64,000 nt of DNA from Isoetes taiwanensis (Eukaryota > Streptophyta > Lycopodiopsida > Isoetales > Isoetaceae): positions 11,754,913-11,818,912 of the forward strand of contig JAJEKV010000024.1 of assembly GCA_021234155.1 (NCBI GenBank), given 5' to 3'. The position numbers and the translations under genes are program-made. Of this stretch, positions 31,950 through 42,145 are shown in pieces; positions within the stretch are counted from its first letter, which is position 1, and each line of letters starts with the position of its first letter. A model generated the notes under the pieces. That model searched no databases. It saw only the letters and a list, made by a program, of their open reading frames with translations, and had not been told where the DNA came from.

Positions 31950-33381
31950 TGTCCTCTTTCAGTTCTGCTTCAGCCTCCTACAGACAGGTAGCTTTTCTTA
32001 TACGCTTGTCTATTTTAAGAGCCAGGCTTATTTTGGTGTTCTAATTTGGGGCCCATGCACAAGTATCTGCTGCTGCAGTAATATGGTCCACAGGTTTTGT
32101 GGCTTAAGCCATTATGTTTTCGCTGCTGTAAGAAATTAGCTTCTGATTCTTCAAACATGCCAATGCACGCATTGGTTATAAGGAATATTTCCAGCTGGTT
32201 TTGTTCTTAGTTCATTTTCATTTCTGTCGCCTAACTTGCCAGACTTAAGTTGTCACTCGAGGTCATCATATCAGGTAAACTCTTCATCTTTATGAACGGA
32301 ATTGGCCTGCAGTTCTTATTGTACAGTAGGGAGTTTTGGCTGCATTGCTATGTGCCCAATCCGGAGCTTGTGGCAGAAGCCCCATTGGAGATGGTTTTAG
32401 AAGCTTCAGCCGTTCCTGTTTTAGTGGAGCCAGCAGGGCCAGTTGCTATCTTGGGGTCAAAATCACATTTAAATTACTGCCAATGGATGTCAAGGGGCCC
32501 TTGAAAATAGAGCCACATCAGCGTTTGACCCCATTGCGCAATGACGTGTACGCATGGGATCGCACTAGAGGGCATATACCTCAGAATATTCCCATATCTG
32601 ACGGTGGTCAATTGACTAGAGCATCCATCTGCGATAATATCACCTAGGTGCCACGTGTTGATATTTTATTATTTAAAATCGTGCTTTTTCATTTTAAAAG
32701 TATGCCACGTGTTAAAATTTTATTGGTCAAAAGACACATTAGAAACAACACCTCTCTTTTTCTATGTGTCATAATAATGTTTTTCTACATGTCCTTATTT
32801 TAGAAAAACAATAGTTAATAGCATTAAAAACAATAGCACCCTTTAAAACTACATATGGAGGAAAAAATATCAACACATAGAAAGATGGAAAATATTTGAA
32901 AACAACAACTATTTTAAAACAATACATGTGGGTTTCTTGAATATTATATATCCTTTTTTGGGAAAACAATATCAACTTAAAGAACTACAAGTAGAGAAAA
33001 AAAACAACACACATTGAAAAGGAAAAAAAACTGCCTTTTACTGCTTTTCCATGTGTACTAATATTGAAATTAATATTGTACTCATTGTTGTAATTTAGCG
33101 TTTCAATGTGGTAATATCGAGACCCACGCATGGAATTTCAAGATAAAAAACGATGGTTACATTAAAAAAAAAATGGCCCGAAGGAAAAAAACACGTTGAC
33201 AAAAAATCACAAAAACTATGTCAATTTTTTTCACGCTGTGGATTTTTCTGCCAAAAGACCACCGTGGAAATTTTTTGCCAAAAAACCACTGTCTCTTTGT
33301 GCAAATCCGGATAAACGGGCCACGTGGACTTTTGGGGCCATTTTGGTGTTGTTTTTGGCATAAAACAACACTTCCGCATAA
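31950..33381. other. No gene seen; AT-rich with TE-like repeats
   Basis: A TGCCACGTGTT motif duplicated 54 bp apart lies at 32649 and 32703. 32715-33380 is A-rich with ACAACAC and AAAACAAC phrases and an imperfect inverted pair around TTTGGTGTTGTTTTTGGC near 33345. No coding region is supported. Confidence 0.4.
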
Positions 33382-36360
33382 CTAAAAACAACTGTGGACC
33401 AAAAATCGGGTCAAGTGTGAATCCACCGCCCGCCTCGATCTTTGAAGATGGTGGGCACCCGTGCGAATGGAGGCAATGAGTCTCAAGCTTTTCAGGGGCA
33501 GCTGGGAACGCAGGTAGAGCTGTGGGCCCCGGGCTAACACGGGGTTGATGTGCTCCTTGTAATGGGCCGTTTTGACCTGCTCTAGAGCGCCGGGTCCCGA
33601 GCTTGCCAAGGAAACAAGCGTCTAGGTACTCCCGCAGCCGTCATGATCGGCACCGTGGTCCACCGCGACGCGATCTGTGCTCTCGCGACGTTCCATCTGG
33701 CGAACCATCGATGTCTCTTACCCCTCCAACAGGGCCCTAAGCGGCTGCGGACCCATTGCCACGGTGTAAGCCCGGTCGCGGGAGCCGAGCATCACCCATA
33801 GTAACTACTTTACGAAAATAGACGATGTGTCTATCCAGGGGCTGCCGCTGCGGCAAGAATCCAGCTCTGCGAGAATCGATAGGGGACCTGAAGGTTTCAC
33901 CCCAAGTGCCCGCGGCCAAAAATGCCTTCTGCACCGCTCCAAGTCATTCCAGTCGCCATAGAGACGACCGGACCCAAACCTCGACAATCGCATGAAGGAC
34001 AGGCTCGACTAGTGCCCCAAATGATGTGACCGATGGCCCCAATCATAGAGCTCGCCTTGTCGTTGTTCTTACGCATGGCATAAAGCTTTCCAACTGTTGT
34101 CACACCCGCAAGCGGATAGATGCCTCCCAGCCCGAAGCGAGGAGAGGAACTCCACCCCTAGGTACTTGTAGGTGGGCGTGGCGTCCACAGTTGCCCGATA
34201 TGTGAGTCACGGGGAGGCATGGGGTGACGTGAAGAGGATATGAGAACCACCCTGGTCTTGGCGATTCACGCAGCGATGTCTCAGTGGCGACAAAATGTGT
34301 CTAGGGCATCCAAGTGAGATCGCATAGCTTCGGGTGTGGGCGGCCGGGCCAACATCGTCCGCATAGATGAGCTGGCGGATGACCTGGTGCAAAAGCTGTA
34401 TGCCATCCCCCCCATGCTCAGTAAGCCAGGGCTCTAACTGATCAATGTAGAGGCCAAAAAGTGTTGGCGAGAGGGGGCAACCCTGCCGGACCCCGATACT
34501 ACTGGTGAATGCTTGGCCCGTCGGCTGCATCCTGCCAAAACAACTCTCATACAACCTGTATATGGCATTCTCGCACAGCGTGGAGCCCCAGCTTGACGCA
34601 GCTTCCTAGCCTACGCCTTTTCCCCGGAACCGTATCAAAAGCCTTCGCGAAGTCCACAAAGCAGCAATACAAGTCCTGCCGATGATTCCGGCTGTCTTCA
34701 ATCAGTGCCCGCAGTGTAAAGATATGGTCAATCGTTGAGTGGCGGGGTCTAAAGCCTGCCTGTGTGAGGGCTCGCACATCTGCTGCCTCTGCCCAGCGGG
34801 TCAACTGCTGCTCGAGAATGCCAGCCAACAGTTTGGCAAATACTGAACTGACCATGATCGTCCGGTAATTGGCGGACGGTGGGTCGCCAGCCTTGTGAAT
34901 GGGAACAACCACGCTTGTGGTCCATTGTCTGGGGAGACCTTCCCCGCAATGCTCGTTGAATAGGGTAGTGAGGACCGGCACAAGCGCCGCCGCCCCCATT
35001 TGAGTAACTCGGCCCGATACCATCGAGGTCACCGCCTTCCCATTAGCCGGCCCGTTGTGTGCCCTCCTCAACATCCTCCTCCACGAGAACCAATGGGGCC
35101 ATCCCGTGGGGGTATGGGCGCTGGCGTCCCTGGCGGGTCATAGAGCCGCCGCAAAGTACTGCTCCCACCGCCTCGTGTGATGTCCCCTCAGAGGGCCGGG
35201 CTGGCCTTCAAGCACTCTGCGCCAAAAGGTTCGAGGATGAGTGTCCAGCCAGCCGAACATCTCCCCGATGCACGGCAAGATACCGCCTTTGTCTCCTTAG
35301 GATGGGCGCGATCGCGGTGGTGGCCTGCAAGCGGGCACCTGGATCCAGAATGTGACGGAGCTGCCGCTTGCGTTCTTTACACTCCGCATCAAACCATCGG
35401 TTACGCGGGAATGTTGCCGACCACCGAGCGGCGAAGCCGGTGCCCGCAAAAGCACTCGTCCCGCCGCATCCCGTAATAGCGAAGTCACCGGTCCGTCCGC
35501 AAGTGCGGGAGGGCGTCCATAAGCACCTCGGCATAGTCCTCTGCCTGCTCATAATCTAGTCTCAACTGAGGACGGCGAGGGGCTGGCATAGTGGGGGTTC
35601 TAGCGGCTTGCCAAACCAGGTCCAAATAAAGTGGGAGGTGATCTGAGTCGACCTCCTCATCCCGACTGTCTGTGCCCACCCGGAAACGACTGATGAGATG
35701 CATATCTTGGGCAACTACAAGCATATAGTCCACCACACCGGACCCTCCCCACGATTGTCCATGCGCATGTGCACTTGCGAGAATCGCCACCTTTGTGATG
35801 TGCCATTGCAAATTATCAAGTCAAAAATACCACATAGCGGGGAGCAACAGTGCGCCAAAGCGAGTGACCTCGGCTGTCATCCGATCCTGCGTGGCGGGTT
35901 GCTTGTGTGGGCGTAGGCTGCGGACATCGTCGTCGGCCGGGGGTCAAGTCGCATGGGCTGCTCTACTCTGTCCGGTGCATTGAAATCTCCAAGAAGGACG
36001 ACCCTACCCACCCTAACCGTCGGTGTGCCAGATGTCATCATATAGATCGACATAAGGGTCCATCCCGTCCGCATCCCGGGGTGGCTGCGATAGAAGGTGC
36101 TCTGCGTGAGGGAAATAACAGCGCCGAAAAAAGAGGGTTGCCACGGTATTATGCACACGGACCCACAAGTACCGGTTGTGTCTGTCTCTTCTCGGAGGGT
36201 AACCAAATGTGCCAAGGTTGTCCCAGTAGTAGCAAGCCACTCCACCATGACCCTCCGTCCCCGCGTGTATTGAAGACCGAGAAATGTTGGTAGCCCGGCG
36301 CATCGTAGCTCAGGCCCAACATGCTCCCATGTCTCCATGAGAAAGATGAGATCCATATCG
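33382..36360 (-). pseudogene. LINE ORF2: endonuclease and reverse transcriptase, broken
   Basis: The endonuclease motifs are DLIFLMETW (about 36340), VLLGDFNAPD (about 35985) and DSDHLPL (about 35645), the Glu, Asp-Phe-Asn and Asp-His positions of APE-like nucleases. The reverse transcriptase has VVVPIHKAGDPPSANYRTI, GFRPRHSTIDHIF, VDFAKAFDTVP, IGVRQGCPLSPTLF and the LIYADD active site (about 34370). Downstream, HIVYFRKVVTMGDARLP and RLIASIRTGAH mark the C-terminal domain. It would nick DNA and prime reverse transcription at the target. Multiple frameshifts and loss of the zinc finger make it non-functional. Confidence 0.85.
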
Positions 36361-37563
36361 GCCGCCACGGAAGTTCGGGACCGTCCCCTTCCGCCAAGGG
36401 AAGCCTCGACAATTCCATGAGACCACCCCGAGGCACAATTCCTATTTGTCGCCAGGGATGGTATGTGCAAACTGAGTCGCGGGGAGGACGGAAGCGCGAG
36501 GATGAGTGAGAAGTAGATGGAGCGGAGGCGCGATGTGGGTGAGAGGGCACAGTGTCGTGGGGGGAGCAGGAGTAGGAGCAGGAGAAGGGGGCCGTGGCGG
36601 GGGAAGCGGCGGGGGCCACTTGCGGTACCGCGGTTGGGGCTGCGGGTCCGCGCAAAGCAGTTTGTCCGTTTAAATGTGCATCCCGCCTCGAACCAATCCC
36701 CGCGGGCACCCCACGCTTGGCGAATGCCTCGACCCCCTGACAAGCTCTTGTCTGCGTGCCTCTGTTGCCGCGGGTGTGAGGTCCCGGTCCCACGCTGAGG
36801 ATGTCCCCTTCAAAGATCTGGGCACGGCGCAATATGGCATCACGCACCTGTGCATCCGCAACCGTGAATATGACAATGCGGTCCGCGACCGCTGCCGAGC
36901 CCCATGACGGGCTGCTTCGAAAATGTGAACTGCCCGCAGAATGTCATCCGTCGAGAATGTGTGTTCTGATGTTGTGGGCGACTCTCCCCTCGCATTGCTC
37001 GCATGCCTCGAACTACCGGTTTGTGGCCTCTGCGCCAAGGCCTCGAGGAGTTCTGCGGCTGCCTGGCGGGTCAAAGGTGGGCGAGGACCGGTCCCGTGGC
37101 CGGGGTGGTGGTGGTGGGCGGGATGGCGTGGGAGTGGTTGGAGTCTGAGGCAGCAGCAGGTCCTCGGGCACGGCCGCGTGGGGAGGCCGTGGGCGGGTAG
37201 CGGTCCGAGTCGCCACCGGCCTGTGAAGTCCGGGAACACAGCTCTTGCGAGGGCACAGCTGTTTGGCCATCTCACTGCACCTGCACTGCTGCGGTGACTA
37301 TGAACCTCAGAGTAGGGAGACCACAGCTCTGTCTATGGGCGGTTGCCCGTAACCCCCCGGCTCGAGGCTCGAGTAGCGGGCGTGCTTTCGGAGCCCAACC
37401 CGGCGTCGAGGGCGGGCTTCTTTGTTCGATCTTACTCGCGAAGATCCGAGGCGGTAATGCGGCATGCGCAAGTCACATTGCTTCCCGTGCCATGGTGGTG
37501 GCTGCCTCCACCTCCCTGAAGAAGAGAGACCGTGACCATCGTCTCTGCATTCGTGCGCTCCTT

Positions 37564-38046
37564 TCACGTGCCATGGTGTCGAGTGATGAACCGCGAGTCT
37601 GGCGGGCCCGCATGTGGCGACCTCCTGCGGCTTTGCGCGCGAAGTGTGCGGGCCAAGGCCATCTTCCACATGCGGTCTTGGGTCCCTAGACACGTGATGC
37701 GGTTCTTCTCGACCACCATTTGCCTTTTGAGCACATGGGATGCCGAGGACTCCATCTCCACTGTCATGCCAGCCAGGCGGGCACTGTTAGCCTCAATACG
37801 AGCACTGTTAGCCTCCATTCCCGCTTTGACATGGTTCCAATCCTCTGCCGAGGCAGGAGTTCCTATGTGGTCTGAGCAATCAATCCCTTCCGACCGGGCT
37901 GGCCTCGCTGAGGGGGCCTTAGCCTTAGCCCGAGCCTCCTTCTTCATGGAGGATGACTCTCCCCTGTCCATGATGGCTGATCGGGACCGTTTGCGCGGCG
38001 GCCCCTCGCCTTGGGTTTCCCAGGCTGGCCCATCTTCTGTGGCCAT
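37564..38046 (-). pseudogene. LINE ORF1, N-terminal part
   Basis: From ATG 38046: MATEDGPAWETQGEGPPRKR, a Lys/Arg/Ala-rich basic stretch (KKEARAKAKAPSARPARS), then a helical coiled-coil-like segment with ANSARIEANSARL and MEMESSASHVLKRQ-like heptads. A basic start plus coiled coil is typical of LINE ORF1 proteins that bind element RNA as oligomers. The frame ends at 37564, and matching residues continue in other frames to about 36700, including a VRDAILRRAQIFEGD motif near 36830 that looks like an RNA-binding strand-helix. It is therefore frame-broken. Confidence 0.55.
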
Positions 38047-38082
38047 GACTTTCAAAGTTTGAGGGGTCTCTGGCTGGGGTTG

Positions 38083-38400
38083 CAAAGTTTGAGGGGTCTC
38101 TGGTTGCCTAAAGGGTGCTTAGAATCCAATTTGGGGACTCGGAAAAGGCAAGTGAGAGCACCTTTTGGGGTTTGGGGGTTTTTAGGGGTGCCAAAGTTTT
38201 AGGGGTCTCTGGCTGCCTAAAGGGTGCTTAGAATCCAATTTGGGGACTTCGAGAAAGGCGGGCAGCACCTTTTGGGGTTTTGGGGTTTTTGGGGTGCCAA
38301 AGTTTAAGGGTCTCGGCTGCCTAAAGGGTGCTTAGAATCCAATTTGGGGATTCAGAAAGGCGGGCAGAGCACCTTTTGGGGGTTTGGGGGTTTTGGGTCT
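38083..38400 (-). repeat. Three ~106-bp tandem monomers at the LINE 5' end
   Basis: Units begin at CAAAGTTT at 38083, 38192 and 38298 (109 and 106 bp), sharing GGGTGCTTAGAATCCAATTT and CACCTTTTGGGG. A short extra start is at 38053. They sit upstream of ORF1, like promoter monomers of some mammalian L1s. Confidence 0.85.
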
Positions 38401-38530
38401 AGAGAGAGATTGTAAACCCTAGAGAGAGAAAGCCAGAAAGGGGCAAATCAAGGGGGTCTATGCAAGGGGAGTGGGGGCGCTAGAGAGAGGGAGTAGGGCG
38501 CTGGGTAGGGCGCTGGGGAGGGCGAGTCCA

Positions 38531-39225
38531 TCCATATTCACACTTGGAGTGGTAAATGAGCTATTGCAATTTGAAATTAATAACTCATAACAATTATTAG
38601 CCATAGCAATTGGATTGCAATTGGAGAAAACTCATAACAATTATTAGCCATGTATGTCTTAAAATGCCAATGATTTCTACATTGGGTATGTCTTATTATA
38701 TTTATTAAAGCCATAGCAATTGGATTGCTCAAAACACCGAGGATTTGTCTTAAATACCAAATAGATTAAAACTGTGTAAGTCTTTATTGTCTTCATCAAA
38801 AAATCATTAGTAGTTAGTCTCTATTTGCTTGATAAGAAAATGGAATATCTCATTATAGAACATCATCGGTTCATATAAGAAAATGTAGATATCTTCATTA
38901 GATGACCGCATCTAAGTTGCAAAACAATTAAAGCAAAACCATTATGAGTTTATGGCATGCATCATTAGTTGGACCACATTTAAAACACATTGATAAAATC
39001 ACTGTTAAGACCATAGTAAAAAATAAACAAACAATCTACTGTAAAAAAACCACGATGATGAGCCATGGCAACAAAATAGAACCATAAAGCATAAGTAAGA
39101 ACCACAATATATAACTATTCATGCTTATTCAACATATTAACTCACAAACTGATATTGCTTTATTGTAGTGGTTTTATATAAAAATTGTTGTAAAAAACTG
39201 ATAACGATTCTTTTTTGGGGGCCTT
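38531..39225. other. AT-rich, no gene; TGGTT-rich on the minus strand
   Basis: On the minus strand 39190-38900 shows repeated TGGTT motifs, loosely like the repeat upstream of the other two LINE copies. Around 38570-38660, CTCATAACAATTATTAGCCAT occurs twice in slightly different form. Confidence 0.4.
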
Positions 39226-39967
39226 GTGCTACTCTCTGTTGTGGACAGAAGAAGTTGCAGAAGAAGGGTCTGTTTTTTTGCTCATACATGGGGCTACTTT
39301 CGGCAGCACAAGCAGCAACGGGTTCTTCGTCGTCGTCATAAACCTCTGCCGGATCTGCATAAACCTCTGCCTAATCAGGGTCCTTTGGCTGGCTATGGAG
39401 AATCTGCCGTCATCTGTGTCATTTGGGTATGGATTCCGGTGGCTATGGAGGATCTGTTTTTTGCTCATCAATTGGAGCGGCTAAGGCTACTTCCGGCGGC
39501 CTGGCGACAACGGGTTCTTCATCGTCGTCATAAGCCTCTGCCGGATCTGCATAAACCTCTGCCGGATCTGGGTCATTTGGCTGGCTTTGGAGGATTTGCT
39601 GTCATCTGGATCATTTGGGTATGGATTCCGGTGGCTATGGAGGATCTCCGCTTGGAAAAATCCACTATCATGCCCACTTCAACACTGGTTGGTCTATCGC
39701 CCGCCTCCTTTGTCTCCTCTTTCTCCACCGGTTTCGCCTCCCATGTCCCCTTCTTCGGCCAAAAACTGTCACCATAACCTCTCTATTGCAGCGACAAGGG
39801 GCTCCCTCCAATCCGTCTCCCAAGGCCATGCCGGATCTAGCCTTTCTGCTTCTCTCAATCAAAATCTAACCCAAAATCAACATTCCATGGATCCAGCCCC
39901 AAAAGGCAGCGGATTCATCTTGACGTTCTGGGCGACGTTGTGGAGCAACTCCTTACCTCCGCCATAG
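39226..39967 (+). pseudogene. Unknown reading frames over a 191-bp direct repeat
   Basis: AACGGGTTCTTC... at 39317 and 39508 begin two copies of a 191-bp unit (the second truncated). Open frames exist in all three forward frames through the repeat, so none can be chosen. After it, a frame ending at 39967 contains Ser/Pro-rich sequence (PPPLSPLSPPVSPPMSPSS). The pattern suggests an old coding or retroelement sequence. Product unknown. Confidence 0.25.
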
Positions 39968-41277
39968 CGCCATAGTCGCAGCAGCTGCAAAACCTCCCAA
40001 AGAAAAGAAAAACATGACGCAACAAATTTGAATTTTTACTTGAGATATTCCACCGGACGGAATCAATTACGATGGTGATTCTGTCGCGTGGAATAAAATG
40101 GCAGTGTTTCTGTCCCGCGGGATTTGGAGGTTGTGATTCCGCCGGAAGGTATTAAACGAAGCTGTCAGGTATGGAAAACGGGGCCTCCAGAACGGATCTC
40201 GTTCCCGAGGGCTCTGTGATTCCGCAGGAGAGTATTCACCACGACGGAGTCGCCAAAACCAGGATAAAGCTAATTTTTTTTTTTGATTGGAAGCTTAACA
40301 ATATCCCAATGCATTGTAAATATAGATGTAGTATAAGATGTGGCTTTCATGTCATCTCAAAACTAACTTTGTAAAAGACAAAAGGGGGAGGGGGAACAAA
40401 AATGTGAGAGTTGAAGGGCATGTTGGAAAACACTGAATAGATTGGAATATGTAGTATAATAACGGGGTTCCAATGGGGATTTGATATGGATGCATAATCC
40501 ACCATTCTTGAGACCATAAACCATACTCCTAAAATAATTGAATGGGTTATTATTAAAAAAAATTAGATTCCATCAAAAAGATAAACACATTAATTCGTTG
40601 GTTGCATTGATTAAAGTATTTTTATTACGCGGTTAAATTATTTAGGTAGAGGTTCGAGTCCCCGTATTTAATATTCTAAAACCTTTGGTGAACCCGCGTA
40701 GAGGTGAGTCTCCATAATTCATATTTCAGAACCTTAAGCAAACCTGTATTTTATATTTCAAAATCATAGGAGGCGCCCTCAGTCATACATGACCATAATT
40801 GAAACAAGAGACACCAATATACGATTTGAGCCATAGGATGGTCGGATCTGACACTAATTAGTCCAAGATGCACATAAATACAACTATGGATCAAAATTTT
40901 TGTTTTTTTGACATTTTTGCCTGTTAAAATGGGCGTTTTCTTTTTTTTTTTTTCTTTTCTGGATGGCAAACGAATGGGCCATAGAAGGCGCACATGTCAT
41001 TTGGAAGGCTGAAACAGAAGATTTGCTCGTTACTTTTTTTATACATTTATGTAGAATGTAACTACAAATATGTAAACAACAAATAGACGCCATTATGCCC
41101 TCGCGTCAAGTCTTATGCTGCCACGTGGTACATTTTGCCACACTTTCTTTTCCAAGGAAATTCTTCTACTAACATCATGTTGTTTACTGGAGTTCTTTGT
41201 TGTGACCATTGGATTGGCGCCACGTGGCACAAAATGGATGCCTATCTGTTGTCCACGTTATAAGGAAGTCTGTTTAC
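39968..41277. other. No gene seen
   Basis: AT-rich. 40080-40260 has repeated short phrases (GTGATTCCGC, GGTGATTCTGTCGC) recalling 7210-7250, perhaps remains of the same mobile element. A GGTTCGAGTCC pol III B-box match at 40650 has no tRNA fold around it. Confidence 0.4.
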
Positions 41278-41349
41278 TGGACTTTCCTGAGGTGTCAACC
41301 TGCCGCCATGCTGTTGCGCATCGGCAGGTTTCCACCTCAGGAAAGTCCA
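41278..41349. ncRNA. miRNA-precursor-like hairpin
   Basis: The 28-nt arms (41278-41305 and 41322-41349) are perfectly complementary except for a symmetric 2-nt internal mismatch, with a 16-nt loop. A 21-22-nt duplex with so few mismatches is what a young MIRNA gene or an siRNA-producing inverted repeat looks like. The strand is not known. No promoter or target was identified. Confidence 0.45.
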
Positions 41350-41825
41350 GACAACAACCCACGAACCCAACCTTTAGATATTTAAGCATATTTTAATTGT
41401 ACCATTTAGATACATGGAAATCAAATTGTCCCCAAATTGCAAATGCCCCGAATCCTTTTCTGATGTCATTTTTTTTTTGTAAAAGAACTGAGACACTTAT
41501 ATTAAAAGAATGGCAATGATACAAGACGAGTAGTGAGGAAAAAGAATGCCCCGAAGGGACAAAGACACCTCAGCACTCCATACTAAAAAACTAGGCGTAA
41601 ACTTCCAATCACCTCTAGTAATCACTATACAAACTCCCCATTCACATTTACAATGTGCAAAATATCTCGCCAGATGCAAAACTTTGTCTCCTCTGGGCCA
41701 GTAAACACAAGAAAACTCTGGAATAGCTTATGTCTGAGTCGTGGAACTAGAGAGGCTGCAGGTTGCTGAATCCCTTGAAAAATCCATAAACGACGCCATT
41801 TTCAAATCAACCAAACCAACCATGC
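41350..41825. other. No gene seen
   Basis: AT-rich spacer between the hairpin and the start of the tandem transposon unit. Confidence 0.4.
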
Positions 41826-42145
41826 CAAACACTGCTGTCATAGTCTAGCTGAAATAAAGGTTCTTGCATATGACTTTGTTCTGACTGCTGCTAATAAGTT
41901 ACGTATGGTCACTCAAACTTTAATAAGGTCGGCATGTGGATTAGACAAACAACCTAGAAAGGTGGCCAAAAAAGATGATGATGAGACTCACTTGTAGACA
42001 GTGAGGAAGAAGATCGTTCGAGTACATCCAGTTTTGAGAGTGAAGCTGAGGATGAAGGCTCAAGTGATCAGGGATTAAATGAATCAGAGGATGAGATGCA
42101 TCCTGATCTTGCTGCAAAATGTAAGTTTGTCCGATGACTCGAACA
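41826..42145 (+). pseudogene. 3' end of an upstream copy of the DUF7869-type gene
   Basis: Nearly identical to 45896-46220, with a 1-nt loss in GATGATGAGACTCAC that brings TAG into frame, and a changed ending. The homology starts abruptly at 41826 inside the gene, so this is a truncated unit of the tandem array. Confidence 0.8.

Larger units (their letters stand above)
29667..32714 (+). mobile_element. Decayed HUH-endonuclease (Rep) transposon, Replitron-like
   Basis: TGCCACGTGTTGATAT occurs exactly at 29667-29682 and 32649-32664, with a shorter copy at 32703. Between them lie a frame-broken Rep gene (30085-31016), a second small frame (31091-31603) and a tRNA-like hairpin (31899-31949). The direct repeat may mark element ends, but no independent boundary proof is available. 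The class assignment rests on the HUH and tyrosine motifs. Confidence 0.45.
33382..38530 (-). mobile_element. Near full-length LINE, 3'-truncated and inactive
   Basis: The order on the minus strand is 5' monomers (38083-38400), ORF1 (from 38046), a GC-rich proline-rich stretch, an APE-type endonuclease (about 36360-35640), reverse transcriptase (35074-34207), a C-terminal part (33990-33382), then a break before the zinc finger. All parts carry frameshifts. It is the most complete copy of the family also seen at 7.7, 21.3 and 55.8 kb. Confidence 0.85.

Noticed and set aside
34749-37297. Many long plus-strand open frames opposite the LINE
   Set aside because: They are GC-rich antisense shadows of the LINE endonuclease, reverse transcriptase and proline-rich regions.
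40640-40670. GGTTCGAGTCC match suggesting a tRNA gene
   Set aside because: The surrounding sequence has no acceptor, D or anticodon stems and no A box at the right distance.
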